Below are positions 28,186 to 38,271 of a stretch of DNA of 52,128 nucleotides, in pieces; the first letter of the stretch is position 1, and the number at the start of each line of letters is the position of its first letter. The notes beneath the pieces were generated by a model, which saw only the letters and a list, made by a program, of their open reading frames with translations, searched no databases and was not told the origin of the DNA. Source of the stretch: Clostridium cuniculi (lineage in GTDB: Bacteria; Bacillota; Clostridia; Clostridiales; Clostridiaceae); contig NZ_SMUS01000028.1 of the NCBI RefSeq assembly GCF_004353185.1, positions 1-52,128 of the forward strand, written 5' to 3'. The position numbers and the translations under genes are program-made.

Positions 28186-29040
28186 TTATACATTTTCTTT
28201 AGACTTATTTAAATACTTTGTTATTTGTTCTGCTCTTTCTTTTCTATTTGTTATTAACAATTCAATTATAATTCTAGCGTTGTCTGTCATAGTTACAACA
28301 TTAATAGTTGGAGTAATAACATCTATAATTTTATCAACACTATCATCATTTATATTAATCATGTTATAAGCATCCATAATAGATCTTAATCCATGATTGT
28401 TTGTATTGATTAAAAATCTCATACCTTCTTTTATAAAAACACTATTCTCACCCTTTTTAGGGGATTTAGCCCATTTTTCACCTATTAATATTAAGTCTAG
28501 ATACTTGTTTATACTTTTAACATTATAGTAAATTGCAATTGCTTGCATTAACTTAAATGTTAATCCACTTACTGATAAATTCTTATATCTATATTGACAT
28601 CCCTTTTGATTAGGATTTATGTATATGTACTCATAATCATAATTTACGTCTCTATTCTCTATAACTATCAAATCTATCCCAAGACTTTTACAAAGCTTTT
28701 CTTCTTCCTTTGACTTTAAATCTATTCCTAAAGCTATAAGCACTTCTCCACCTAAAAATTGAACATTGTTTATTATATCTTTAGATGAAATTTTAGATTT
28801 ACTTGAAGAATCATCATGGACTACGTATTCAATATCGGCATTTAAATATTTCAAAACCAGTATAAGGGATGAAATAGCACATAATCCATCTACATTTGGT
28901 ATCCCATAAACAACAATTTTTTTTCTATTATTAATTGCTGATACCATACGCTCTATTGCTTTATTCATATCTTTAAGTATAAAGGGATTATATCCAGTTA
29001 TGTAATTAGGACTATATATACTTTCCCAAAACTTACGCAT
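28186..29040 (-). CDS. RecJ-like DHH-family protein lacking catalytic motifs
   Basis: It aligns by eye with the N-terminal half of RecJ: fold segments KIVVYG..NVDGLCA, ELG-like NADIEYVV, LGIDLIVIENRD, YINPNQKGCQYRYKNLSVSGLTFKLMQA and LDLILIG. RecJ is a single-strand DNA 5' exonuclease. Here DYDVDG reads PNVDG (residues 48-52), the aspartate of motif II is gone, and DHH reads ENR (128-130), so metal binding and nuclease activity are very unlikely. At 284 residues it is also half of RecJ (about 560-590), though it ends at a normal stop. The ATG at 29040 follows GGAGGAG; the frame extends to a GTG at 29055. It sits where recJ normally lies, before apt. Confidence 0.75.
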   Translation of the reverse strand: MRKFWESIYSPNYITGYNPFILKDMNKAIERMVSAINNRKKIVVYGIPNVDGLCAISSLILVLKYLNADIEYVVHDDSSSKSKISSKDIINNVQFLGGEVLIALGIDLKSKEEEKLCKSLGIDLIVIENRDVNYDYEYIYINPNQKGCQYRYKNLSVSGLTFKLMQAIAIYYNVKSINKYLDLILIGEKWAKSPKKGENSVFIKEGMRFLINTNNHGLRSIMDAYNMININDDSVDKIIDVITPTINVVTMTDNARIIIELLITNRKERAEQITKYLNKSKENV

Positions 29041-29191
29041 GACAAACTCCTCCACAATAATAAGAAAACAGTTATATTATAATAGATAAATTGATATAAT
29101 ACAAATGTTTTCTGCATTTCATAACAAATTATCCTGTAAAATATTCTATTTTTAGAATAGTGTCCACTTATTTTATCTTTTTTTGTATATT

Positions 29192-29240
29192 ATATCCAAA
29201 AAGAAGCAGTAATTCCTTACTGCTTCTTTTTTGGGATATA
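29192..29240 (-). terminator. Terminator after secF
   Basis: About 15-bp stem (29198-29212 with 29217-29231), extended by outer C-G pairs, with a T6 run on the plus strand and T5 on the minus strand; downstream of secF. Confidence 0.75.
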
Positions 29241-29243
29241 ATA

Positions 29244-30116
29244 TTAAGCTGTTTTTACTTTTTTGTTTTTTACTTTTCTATTCTGTAATAACACCCAAAC
29301 TGGTGATGCTATGAATATTGAAGAATAAGCTCCACCAGCAATACCTATTAATAATGGGAATGAAAACTCTCTAACTGTTGGTACAAATATATTAACCGCT
29401 CCAATTATTATTAAAGTAGTTAATGAAGTATTTATAGATCTAGCTAAAGTCTTATTAATACTTGCATTTGCTATTTCAGTTGGAGTGCTTCTTCTCATAC
29501 TATGACGGTTTTCTCTTATTCTATCAAAAATAACAATAGTATCATTAATTGAATATCCTAGAATTGTTAACATAGCAGCTATAAATGAACTATTTACAGG
29601 TATATTAAAAATTGCATAAACGGATAAAGTTATTAACCCATCATGTAATAAGGCAATTATAGCAGCCAAACCAAAATTAAATTCAAATCTTATTGCTATA
29701 TAAATAAGCATTGCCACACAAGCAACTGCCACAGAAAGAAGTGCATTTCTTGTTAGCTCTTTCCCTACTGATGGTCCTATTTGACTTTGAGAAACTAAAG
29801 CTGAATCCTCTAACGAATATTTCTCCTTCAATGCATTAAATAATTCTGCTGTTTTAGTTTCATCTAAATCCTTTGATTTGATTTCATATTGAGTAGTTTC
29901 TATAGTTTTTGTTACTGCATCAGGTGCATATTCTTTTACTATTTCATCAGCTTCTACCTTATCAAAACTATCTCCAAAATCAACAACTACTTTAGTACCA
30001 CCTTTAAAATCAATACCAAAATTTAATCCTCTAGTTGCCATTAAAACTACACCAACTAATATAATTGCTAGGGATATTGAAAACCAAATTTTTGTCTTTT
30101 CTATTATCTTAAACAT
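29244..30116 (-). CDS. secF: Protein translocase subunit SecF
   Basis: Proton-driven partner of SecYEG that helps complete protein export. 290 residues, six predicted helices, with GLNFGIDFKGGTKVVVDF near the N terminus and the conserved NDTIVIFDRIRENR motif. It starts 3 bp after secD, so the two are coupled. Confidence 0.97.
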   Translation of the reverse strand: MFKIIEKTKIWFSISLAIILVGVVLMATRGLNFGIDFKGGTKVVVDFGDSFDKVEADEIVKEYAPDAVTKTIETTQYEIKSKDLDETKTAELFNALKEKYSLEDSALVSQSQIGPSVGKELTRNALLSVAVACVAMLIYIAIRFEFNFGLAAIIALLHDGLITLSVYAIFNIPVNSSFIAAMLTILGYSINDTIVIFDRIRENRHSMRRSTPTEIANASINKTLARSINTSLTTLIIIGAVNIFVPTVREFSFPLLIGIAGGAYSSIFIASPVWVLLQNRKVKNKKVKTA

Positions 30117-30119
30117 CTT

Positions 30120-31373
30120 CTACCCCCTCTTTACTCTAAACTGCCAATTAGATTTTAACATACCCATATCAACAGCCCATCTCATTAATGTTTTAGTAAC
30201 AACTACAGCTGTAAACATACTTACTACTATACCTATCATTAATGTTACAGCAAATCCTTTAACGCTTCCTGTACCCATAAAGTAAAGTACAAGTGCAGCT
30301 ATAACAGTAGTTATGTTTGAATCAACAATTGAAGATAAAGCATTACTAAATCCCTTATCTACCGCTGATTTTACAGACATTCCATTTTTCAGCTCTTCTC
30401 TAACTCTTTCAAATATAAGTATATTTGCATCAACTGCCATACCAACAGTTAAAAGAAATGCAGCAATACCTGGAAGTGTTAATGCAACATCAGATTCAAC
30501 AAACACTAATAAAACTAAGCATACATATAATGTTAAAGCTATACTTGCAATAACTCCTGGTATTCTATAATAAAGAATCATAAATACAAATATAATTGCT
30601 ATTCCTATAAGTCCAGCTTTTACTGCATTTGGAAGTGCTTCAGCTCCTAATTGAGCCCCAACATTCTCTATTTGTATAGCTTTAACTGTTACAGGTAGTG
30701 CCCCTGCATTAATTAAGCCTGCTAAATTCTTAGCTTCATCTAAACTACCGCTACCTTCTATAATAGCATTACCATCAGTTATAACAGCATTTACTGTTGG
30801 ACTTGATATTTCCTCATCATCCATATAGATTGAAATTGTTTTATAAAGATTTGCTTCAGTTGCTTCTGCAAATTTTTTAGTACCTTCATCTGTTAGTTTT
30901 AATGATACTACTGGTGAATTAGTAGTACTATTAATAACTACGCTTGCTTCATCAACATCTGAACCATTTAAAACTTCATTTCCCTCAGCATCTTTAAATG
31001 TTAAATTACCTGTTTTAGATAAACTATCAACTAAGTCCTTAGAGTCATATTCTCCTGGAATCTCAACTCTAACTCTTCTGTCTCCCTCTGCTGTTACTGA
31101 AGTTTCAGCAACACCTAACTTATTAACTCTTAAATCAATAAGTTGTCTTGTTTTTTCTAAATCCTCTTTTGTTACATTCTCATCTTGTATCTCCATCAAC
31201 ACAGAAACTCCACCTTGTAAGTCAAGTCCCTTAGTAATAGCTTTATTGAATGACTTAAATTCCCATCCCGCTACTTCAACACCTCTACCACCAGCATAGG
31301 CAAATGCAACTATAACAACCAAGGTTAGAATAAATAATATAGCGCTTCTAACTTTTGTTCGTCCTCTTTTCAT
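30120..31373 (-). CDS. secD: Protein translocase subunit SecD
   Basis: Works with SecF in protein translocation. 417 residues: N-terminal helix, GLDLQGGVSVLMEI, the large extracytoplasmic P1 region (about residues 60-235), then five helices with the conserved GMAVDANILIFERVREE. No yajC lies directly upstream in the window. Confidence 0.97.
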   Translation of the reverse strand: MKRGRTKVRSAILFILTLVVIVAFAYAGGRGVEVAGWEFKSFNKAITKGLDLQGGVSVLMEIQDENVTKEDLEKTRQLIDLRVNKLGVAETSVTAEGDRRVRVEIPGEYDSKDLVDSLSKTGNLTFKDAEGNEVLNGSDVDEASVVINSTTNSPVVSLKLTDEGTKKFAEATEANLYKTISIYMDDEEISSPTVNAVITDGNAIIEGSGSLDEAKNLAGLINAGALPVTVKAIQIENVGAQLGAEALPNAVKAGLIGIAIIFVFMILYYRIPGVIASIALTLYVCLVLLVFVESDVALTLPGIAAFLLTVGMAVDANILIFERVREELKNGMSVKSAVDKGFSNALSSIVDSNITTVIAALVLYFMGTGSVKGFAVTLMIGIVVSMFTAVVVTKTLMRWAVDMGMLKSNWQFRVKRG

Positions 31374-31603
31374 GGTTTTCCCCCTTCTGTACTTTTATCT
31401 CACATTAATTATATTATGTATACTTTCCAATATCAAGTAAGATTAATATTTTCTCCATTTTTTACATTTATTTTTCACATATTATTCAGTTATTATTCCT
31501 TTATTTATAAATTCATAAAAAAATCATAGTTTCACCCAAATCAAAGACGAAGTGAATATACCCTTTAACTCTCAATTTTATCACTTCGCCCTTATTATAC
31601 ATA

Positions 31604-33784
31604 CTATTTAAAATTCTTTAAAAGTTCTGCAAATGGATTATCATTTACTTCTTCAGCTTCCTTTTGCATTTTTTTCATTATTCTTTGAGTCTCTCTCTTA
31701 TCGATTTTTCCTTTTTTATCGAATCTTTTTTCAAAAGAAGATGCTTTTTCTCTAAAATTACAGTTAGCTCCAGTACAAACATAAATCTTACCTTCACCCT
31801 GTCCTCTAAGTTCTAATTTCTTCTTACACTCAGGACATCTTGCATTTGTAACTCTAGCAATATTTTCTCTATATCCACATTCTCTATCTTGGCAAACATT
31901 CATTGTTCCGTTCTTACCTTTAACTTCTAAAAGATATTTACCACAATTAGGACACTTCTTGCCAGTCTTATTGTCATGAACAAATTTACTATTTGCACAT
32001 TTTACATCTTCTACAAGAGCAACAGAGTAATTTTTCATTTCTTTAATAAAGCTATTCCAATCTCTCTTTCCTTTTGCTATTTCATCTAATTGACTTTCCC
32101 ATTTAGCAGTTAATAACGGAGACTTTAACTCCTTAGGTACTAAGTCTATAAGTTGTTTTCCTTTTGATGTAGGTAAGATTTCTTTTCCCTTCTTTTCTAT
32201 AACAAAAGAATTAAACAACTTTTCTATTATATCAGCTCTAGTGGCAACTGTACCTAATCCTCCTGTTTCACCTAAAGTCTTAGCTGCATCTTTTCCCACA
32301 TTAATATATTTATGAGGATTTTCCATTGCAGATAACAGAGTACCTTCATTAAATCTTAACGGTGGTTTAGTTTCTCCTCTATTTAAAGAAACATTTTCAA
32401 TAATAAACTTATCTCCTTTATTAACATTAGGTAATATTTGTTCTTTAATATCCTCTTCAGATGAATCTTCTTCTATTTTATCGTAAAGCTTTTTCCACCC
32501 CTTAGATACTACTACTTTACCTTTTGCTATAAATCTTTCTTCATTTACTTTTGCCTCTATAGTTGTTTGAACATACTCAAATGGTGGAAGCATTATACTT
32601 AAAAATCTTTTTACTACTAAATCATAAATTTTTCTTTCTTCCGAACTTAGATTTGAAAGATTAGGTTTTTCTTCTGTTGGTATTATTGCATGATGGTCAC
32701 TTACCTTAGAATTATCTACAAAGCCCTTATGACCATTTATTTTCGTTTTTAATAATCCCTCTGCAGTGCTTCTATATTCTCCTATTGCAATTGCTTTAAG
32801 TCTATCTGGAATAGTTGCTACAATATCAGTAGATATATATCTTGAGTCTGTTCTAGGATAAGTTAATATTTTATGATTTTCATAAAGCCTTTGCATTATA
32901 TTTAATGTTTGTTTTGCTGAATATCCAAAAATCTTATTTGCATCTCTTTGTAATTCTGTTAAATCATAAAGAGCTGGTGAAAATTTCTTTTTATTTGTAG
33001 AATTAATATTAACTATTTCACCTTCTGATCCTTTTATTTTAGAAACAATTTTATTTGCAAATTCTTCATCAAAAACTCTACTATTATTATCTTTATTTAT
33101 CCAAGATAAATTATATCCTTTTGTTTTTGCATTTATTGTATAGTATATCTTTGGTTTAAAGTTTTTTATTTCCTCTTCTCTTTGAACTATCATTGCAAGT
33201 GTTGGAGACTGAACTCTACCTGCTGATAATTGAGCATTATATTTACAAGTTAATGCTCTAGTTACATTAAGACCAACAAGCCAGTCTGCTTCTGCTCTAC
33301 AAACTGCGGCTCTATAAAGATTTTCATATTCCTTTCCATCCTTTAAGTTTCTGAATCCATCCAAAATAGCTTTATCTGTTTGTGATGAAATCCATAATCT
33401 CTTAAGTGGTTTCTTTACGCCAGCCTTTTCTATAGTCCACCTAGCAACAAGCTCACCTTCTCTTCCAGCATCTGTTGCAATAACTATTTCACTAACATCT
33501 TCTCTATTCATAAGCTTTTTAACTTCATTAAATTGCTTTCCTGTTTTCTTTAGCACAACTAGTTTCATATGCTTAGGTAACATTGGAAGTGTTTCCATCT
33601 TCCACTCTTTATATTTATTATCATAACCTTCTGGATCCATAAGTCCTACTAAATGTCCCATTGCCCAAGTTACTATATATTTACTTCCTTCTATATATGA
33701 ACCTTTATTATTATTACATTTTAAAACTCTTGCTAAATCTCTACCTACTGATGGCTTTTCTGCCAACACTAAAATCTTACTCAT
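31604..33784 (-). CDS. topB: DNA topoisomerase III
   Basis: Type IA topoisomerase that decatenates DNA by single-strand passage. 726 residues: N-terminal TOPRIM domain (ILVLAEKPSVGRDLA, ATDAGREGE), catalytic Tyr309 in TYPRTDSRY, and two C-terminal zinc-ribbon-like four-cysteine motifs (from CPNCG and from CPECK). A basic Lys-rich tail follows. Monocistronic. An imperfect CGAAGTGA/TCACTTCG hairpin at about 31549-31589 may be its terminator. Confidence 0.96.
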   Translation of the reverse strand: MSKILVLAEKPSVGRDLARVLKCNNNKGSYIEGSKYIVTWAMGHLVGLMDPEGYDNKYKEWKMETLPMLPKHMKLVVLKKTGKQFNEVKKLMNREDVSEIVIATDAGREGELVARWTIEKAGVKKPLKRLWISSQTDKAILDGFRNLKDGKEYENLYRAAVCRAEADWLVGLNVTRALTCKYNAQLSAGRVQSPTLAMIVQREEEIKNFKPKIYYTINAKTKGYNLSWINKDNNSRVFDEEFANKIVSKIKGSEGEIVNINSTNKKKFSPALYDLTELQRDANKIFGYSAKQTLNIMQRLYENHKILTYPRTDSRYISTDIVATIPDRLKAIAIGEYRSTAEGLLKTKINGHKGFVDNSKVSDHHAIIPTEEKPNLSNLSSEERKIYDLVVKRFLSIMLPPFEYVQTTIEAKVNEERFIAKGKVVVSKGWKKLYDKIEEDSSEEDIKEQILPNVNKGDKFIIENVSLNRGETKPPLRFNEGTLLSAMENPHKYINVGKDAAKTLGETGGLGTVATRADIIEKLFNSFVIEKKGKEILPTSKGKQLIDLVPKELKSPLLTAKWESQLDEIAKGKRDWNSFIKEMKNYSVALVEDVKCANSKFVHDNKTGKKCPNCGKYLLEVKGKNGTMNVCQDRECGYRENIARVTNARCPECKKKLELRGQGEGKIYVCTGANCNFREKASSFEKRFDKKGKIDKRETQRIMKKMQKEAEEVNDNPFAELLKNFK

Positions 33785-33867
33785 ATTTTCTCCTTTTTTC
33801 TTTAAGATTTTCTACTTATTATATCATAATTTCCCTTAAACACCTAACAAAGCTTTAAATAATATTA

Positions 33868-33922
33868 AAGCTACAATAAATAGTGTCTAACATTTTAATT
33901 ATAATACACTATTATTGTAGCT
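33868..33922 (-). terminator. Terminator after the SPFH gene
   Basis: An 18-bp stem with one bulge (33868-33886 with 33905-33922), loop of 18 bases, then TTTAATATTATTT on the minus strand. Confidence 0.65.
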
Positions 33923-33935
33923 TATTTTTTATATT

Positions 33936-36002
33936 TTAAATTACTTCATTTTCTTCTTTATATTCTTTATCCTTAGATATCTCACTTAAAATCTCATCTC
34001 TGATTTTTTTAATCTCTTCACTTACTTCTGCTTTATTTTCAAACTTATCTTCTGTTAACTTTTCACTTAATAAAAGCATTAGCATTGATTCAAAGGCATT
34101 AACTCCATTATTCGCTTCTCCATTACCAGCATTTACAAATGTCTTAGGAACTATATCTATCTTACCTTCCTTAACTGCATTTGCAAAAGATGCCATTACA
34201 TCACTAACTACCTTATATTGTGGACCTCCATAAGCATTAACTTGTTCCTTTGCAGCTATTGCCTTAGATATACCAACCCTTGCTTCTTTCTCAGCTTCAG
34301 ATTGTGCCGTAACTTTAATTTTAAAGGCTTCAGCCTCTGATTCTTTCTTAACTTTATAGGCGTCAGCTTCAGAAAGTTTTTGAATCTTTTCAGCATCCTG
34401 CCTTGCTTTCATAAGCTCTGCCTTACCTTGATTTTCTTGAATTCTTATATTAATATCAGATTCTGTCAATGAAGTTTGTTGCTTAGCTATTGCTTCAGCT
34501 TCCCTTAACTCCTTCTCTTTTTCTGCAGCTTTTTGTTGTGTTTCGTAAGTTTGCAGTTGCTCTCTTGCTATTTGTCTACTTCTTAATTGAGTTAAAATTG
34601 TTTCTATTTCATTTCCAGCTTTTGGACTTGCTGGCGTTCCTATTAATACCTCTTCAAGTTCTAAGTTATAATGACTAAACTTTTCTTGCATCTCACGCGA
34701 ACTTTGGGCTTGAATTTCATTTCTTTCTTGAAGTAATTCTATCAGAGTTTTAGTTTGTCCAATATTTTTAAAGTATGCTGAAATCATAGGGTCTAAAGTT
34801 TGATCAACTAGCATTTTTATATCTCCAAATCTTTGAATAACAAGTGGTGCTTTTTTATAATCTATATGAAAAACTACAGATAAAGGTAAGTTAGGTTCAA
34901 ATGCATCCTTAGTAATTAAACTAACCTCCTTAAGGTTTTCATCGTATTTATGATTACCAATTTGATTAGTTATCCATTTTAATATTACATTTGTTGTAGG
35001 AACCTTAATTATATTTCCTGCATAAGTATTAAAGGCATATTTACCTGGCATCAATGCTTCATTCCAAACACCTCTATACCCTTTTTTAACAAGTTCACCA
35101 TGCTTATAATCAACACCTGAAAAATCTTCTCCCTTTGAACCTGTATAAGATACAACAACACCTACAAATCCAACTGGAATAATTACTTTAGGAATATATT
35201 CAACAGTTGCAAATAGCCTATTAATAAAGTAAGTACCATCAGCTAATACTTGATACTGTCTTCCCCTATATCCACCAGCTCTTAAGAATGCATCAATATC
35301 TTGAAAATTATTATGATAATTAGGATCAGAAGCTTCATCACCAACTGTAGGACAAATGATATTTTCTCCTCCTAAAGAAGGTCCATCATGAACAGTAACT
35401 ATTCCAACCAAATCTTCGTTACCTTGAATTATAACTGGTTCAAAACCTTTCCTTGCATGAATAAGATTTGCCATAGCTTTTAGTGTTTCTTGTTCCGCTT
35501 TTGTTCCAGTTTTTAAACAGTAAGTTACAGTATCCGTTATAATTACAAATTGAGCTAAATTAAATGCATAAGTTCCTTCTCTTATAATTCCTCTTTGCGG
35601 ACCTTTTTGTCCTCCATTAATTAAAAATTCTCTAACATCTTGGAAATTATTACTTTCTGGAACAACCTTACCTAAAGTTTGTGTTGGATCAAGGGGTTTT
35701 CCATCCCTTGCAAAAACATAAGCTATCTTTCCTTGTGGTATAGTAACTAATGGAACTACGTGTATTTTATAAATTAAAGGTGTTCTAAAGTGAATTCCTC
35801 CTCTCAATAGTTCTGGTTGATAACCAGCTTCACCATTTAAAGCAATAATTTGTTCATTTAATGACCCTTTCCTACTCCACCATTTTTCAACTATTCCTAC
35901 TTTATCATTATCTATAATTCTGAATCCTAAGAGCCAAATTATAAATAATACTATAAGAATAATTCCTATAATAGTAATTCCAATTCTAATATAACCCTCC
36001 AT
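33936..36002 (-). CDS. Large SPFH (band 7/flotillin-like) membrane protein with repeated N-terminal modules
   Basis: A 688-residue membrane scaffold-type protein of unknown function. One N-terminal helix (about residues 8-27) anchors it. Then come four related modules with the pattern G-x-Q-x4-L-x2-G-x-Y-x2-N, often followed by V-x2-V-P and I-P-x-G: about 56-100, 127-165, 232-287 and 302-340. The SPFH domain is about 340-465, and a long Ala/Glu/Lys/Gln-rich coiled coil (470-590) follows. Two modules share NNFQD..xFL.xGG. SPFH proteins organise membrane microdomains as rings or cages. The ATG at 36002 follows GGAGG; an ATG at 36014 lies in the binding site itself. Monocistronic. Confidence 0.8.
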   Translation of the reverse strand: MEGYIRIGITIIGIILIVLFIIWLLGFRIIDNDKVGIVEKWWSRKGSLNEQIIALNGEAGYQPELLRGGIHFRTPLIYKIHVVPLVTIPQGKIAYVFARDGKPLDPTQTLGKVVPESNNFQDVREFLINGGQKGPQRGIIREGTYAFNLAQFVIITDTVTYCLKTGTKAEQETLKAMANLIHARKGFEPVIIQGNEDLVGIVTVHDGPSLGGENIICPTVGDEASDPNYHNNFQDIDAFLRAGGYRGRQYQVLADGTYFINRLFATVEYIPKVIIPVGFVGVVVSYTGSKGEDFSGVDYKHGELVKKGYRGVWNEALMPGKYAFNTYAGNIIKVPTTNVILKWITNQIGNHKYDENLKEVSLITKDAFEPNLPLSVVFHIDYKKAPLVIQRFGDIKMLVDQTLDPMISAYFKNIGQTKTLIELLQERNEIQAQSSREMQEKFSHYNLELEEVLIGTPASPKAGNEIETILTQLRSRQIAREQLQTYETQQKAAEKEKELREAEAIAKQQTSLTESDINIRIQENQGKAELMKARQDAEKIQKLSEADAYKVKKESEAEAFKIKVTAQSEAEKEARVGISKAIAAKEQVNAYGGPQYKVVSDVMASFANAVKEGKIDIVPKTFVNAGNGEANNGVNAFESMLMLLLSEKLTEDKFENKAEVSEEIKKIRDEILSEISKDKEYKEENEVI

Positions 36003-36134
36003 AATAACCTCCATATTATTATAAATATTTTATATAAATATATTGAATTATTATCTTATATATTCTTATATTATGTTATTGAATTTTTCTATATAAGCTC
36101 ATGCTTCTATATTATTCTTTTTATTTCTATATTA

Positions 36135-36163
36135 TTGGATTTTTTTCCACCAAATAGTATAAT
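36135..36163 (+). promoter_or_regulatory. Sigma-A promoter of the penicillin-binding protein gene
   Basis: TTGGAT (36135-36140), 17-base spacer, TATAAT (36158-36163), 31 bp before the ATG. Confidence 0.7.
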
Positions 36164-36194
36164 AATCAATGAGACAATATTTAAGGAGGTTTAT

Positions 36195-38207
36195 ATGAAA
36201 ATTTTTAGAAATATACTGTTATTTTCACTATTAATTATAATAGTTATTTCAGTTTCTTGTTCCAAAATTAATAAATATGAAGAAACCTTTAATACTTTTA
36301 AAGAAAAATGGATTGATAACGATTTTTCTGGAATGTATTCTATGTTAACTGAAAACTCTAAAAAATATATTGATGAAGAAACTTTTGTAAATAGATATAC
36401 AAATATATATTCAGCAATAAATTTAAAGGATCTTGAAATCGAAATTTCTGGTGATATTATAAAAAATGAAGGTTTTTATACTGTTCCATTCTCACTAAAA
36501 GGTAATACTATTGCTGGAGAATTAAACATAAGTGATTACAAAGTAAATATTTATAAAGTGGATAAAGAATACTTTATTAATTGGGATGAAAGTTTATTAT
36601 TTCCTAATATGATTGAAGGAGATAAAGTTTATGTTAGAACCTTTAGTCACACTAGAGGAAAGATACTTGATAGAAATGATAATATTTTAGCTGAAGATGG
36701 AGCAATATCTGTTGTGGGTATACATCCCTCTAAATTTGATTCAGAAAATCGCGATGCTAAAATAACAGAACTTGCAAATACTTTAGATATAAGTGAAGAT
36801 ACCATTATAAATAAATTAAATGCAAATTCAAATCCAGAGTATTTTGTTCCAATAGTAGATATACTTTCAAGTGATGAAAAACTTGCAACTTTAGTTAATA
36901 GAAATGATGAAGGTATAATTATTAACCAAAAAACCTCTAGAGTTTATAATGGAGGGGAAGCCTTTGGAAGATTAATCGGATATGTTGGTCCTATTACTGC
37001 TGAAGAGTTAGAATCTAAAAGTGATAAGGGATATACACAAACAAGTTTAATTGGAAAAGCTGGCATTGAGCAAGTTTATGAAGATACTTTACGTGGTGAA
37101 GATGGTGCTGAAATTTATCTTAGTAGAAATAATGAGGAAATTTCAATTCTAAAAAAGGAAGTTGTAAACGGTACTGATATTAAACTTACCATAGATTCAA
37201 CTTTACAAACTAACTCTTATGCTCAATTAAATGGAGAAAAAGGAGCTGTTACAGCTGTTGACCCTAAAACAGGAGAAGTTTTAGCATTAGTTAGTGCACC
37301 TTCTTATGATTCAAATATGTTTACAACATATGTTACAAAAACTAAATCAACTGAAAGAGAAGAAAATAATTATACAGATGAAATTAATAGATTTAGCAAA
37401 ACATATGCTCCTGGGTCAACAATGAAGCTTATAACTGCTTCAATTGGATTAAATACAGGAATACTAAATGCTGATGAACCTATTACTATAGACAATAAAA
37501 GTTGGCAAAAAGATTCAAGCTGGGGTAATTATTTTATAACTAGAGTTAACAATATAACTACTCCTATAACTTTAAGAGAAGCCGCTAAATATTCAGATAA
37601 TATCTACTTTGCTCAGTTAGCATTAAAAATTGGTAGTGAAAATTTAATTAATGGAATTAAGGGATTTGGTATAGGTGAAGAGCTAACATTTGAATATCCT
37701 ATGACTAACTCTAGTATTTCTAATAATGGAAATTTAGATAGTGAAATATTATTAGCAGATACAGGATATGGACAAGGTGAATTAATGGTAACCCCTTTAA
37801 ATATGGCTCTAGCTTATAGTGCTTTAGCTAATGACGGTAACATTATGAATCCAAGATTAGTTTTAACTTCTGATAGTTCTGCAACTATTTGGAAGGAATC
37901 AGCAATTAAATCTGAATATTTACCTACATTAATAGAAGATTTTTCTGCAATGGTTAATGATGCTGATGGTAGTGCTCATTTAGCTCAAATTGATGGATTT
38001 AATATTGCAGCTAAAACTGGAACTGCTGAAATAAAAGCATCTCAAGATGATACTACTGGAACTGAAAATGGTTGGTTTGTAGCTGTTGATACAACTAGCT
38101 CTAAACTTGCTATTGCAATGATAGTAGAAGATGTAAAAGATAGAGGCGGTAGTAGTATCCCCATTCCAAAAGTTAAAGCAATAATGGAAGAATACTTAAA
38201 TAGATAA
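36195..38207 (+). CDS. Class B penicillin-binding protein, MecA/PBP3 type, lipoprotein
   Basis: A transpeptidase that cross-links peptidoglycan outside the membrane. From the ATG at 36195 (after AAGGAGG) it has 670 residues. A hydrophobic signal ends in SVSC, a probable lipid anchor at Cys22. Next is a MecA_N/NTF2-like domain (about 25-135: YEETFNTFKEKWIDNDFSGM), then a dimerisation domain with RGKILDRN, and a C-terminal transpeptidase with STMK (Ser408), SDN (467-469) and KTGT (607-610). The architecture is that of Staphylococcus PBP2a and Bacillus PBP3, some of which bind beta-lactams poorly; affinity cannot be judged here. No mecI or blaR-like regulator is adjacent. Confidence 0.92.
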   Translation: MKIFRNILLFSLLIIIVISVSCSKINKYEETFNTFKEKWIDNDFSGMYSMLTENSKKYIDEETFVNRYTNIYSAINLKDLEIEISGDIIKNEGFYTVPFSLKGNTIAGELNISDYKVNIYKVDKEYFINWDESLLFPNMIEGDKVYVRTFSHTRGKILDRNDNILAEDGAISVVGIHPSKFDSENRDAKITELANTLDISEDTIINKLNANSNPEYFVPIVDILSSDEKLATLVNRNDEGIIINQKTSRVYNGGEAFGRLIGYVGPITAEELESKSDKGYTQTSLIGKAGIEQVYEDTLRGEDGAEIYLSRNNEEISILKKEVVNGTDIKLTIDSTLQTNSYAQLNGEKGAVTAVDPKTGEVLALVSAPSYDSNMFTTYVTKTKSTEREENNYTDEINRFSKTYAPGSTMKLITASIGLNTGILNADEPITIDNKSWQKDSSWGNYFITRVNNITTPITLREAAKYSDNIYFAQLALKIGSENLINGIKGFGIGEELTFEYPMTNSSISNNGNLDSEILLADTGYGQGELMVTPLNMALAYSALANDGNIMNPRLVLTSDSSATIWKESAIKSEYLPTLIEDFSAMVNDADGSAHLAQIDGFNIAAKTGTAEIKASQDDTTGTENGWFVAVDTTSSKLAIAMIVEDVKDRGGSSIPIPKVKAIMEEYLNR

Positions 38208-38218
38208 TATTAAAACCA

Positions 38219-38247
38219 CCCCAATAGATATAAAATTTTTATTGGGG
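38219..38247 (+). terminator. Terminator between the PBP and DUF434 genes
   Basis: Stem of eight pairs (38219-38226 with 38240-38247) with a CCCC/GGGG core and TTTTTATATTTT after it. Placed between convergent genes. Confidence 0.8.
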
Positions 38248-38271
38248 TTTTTATATTTTCATAAAATATAA

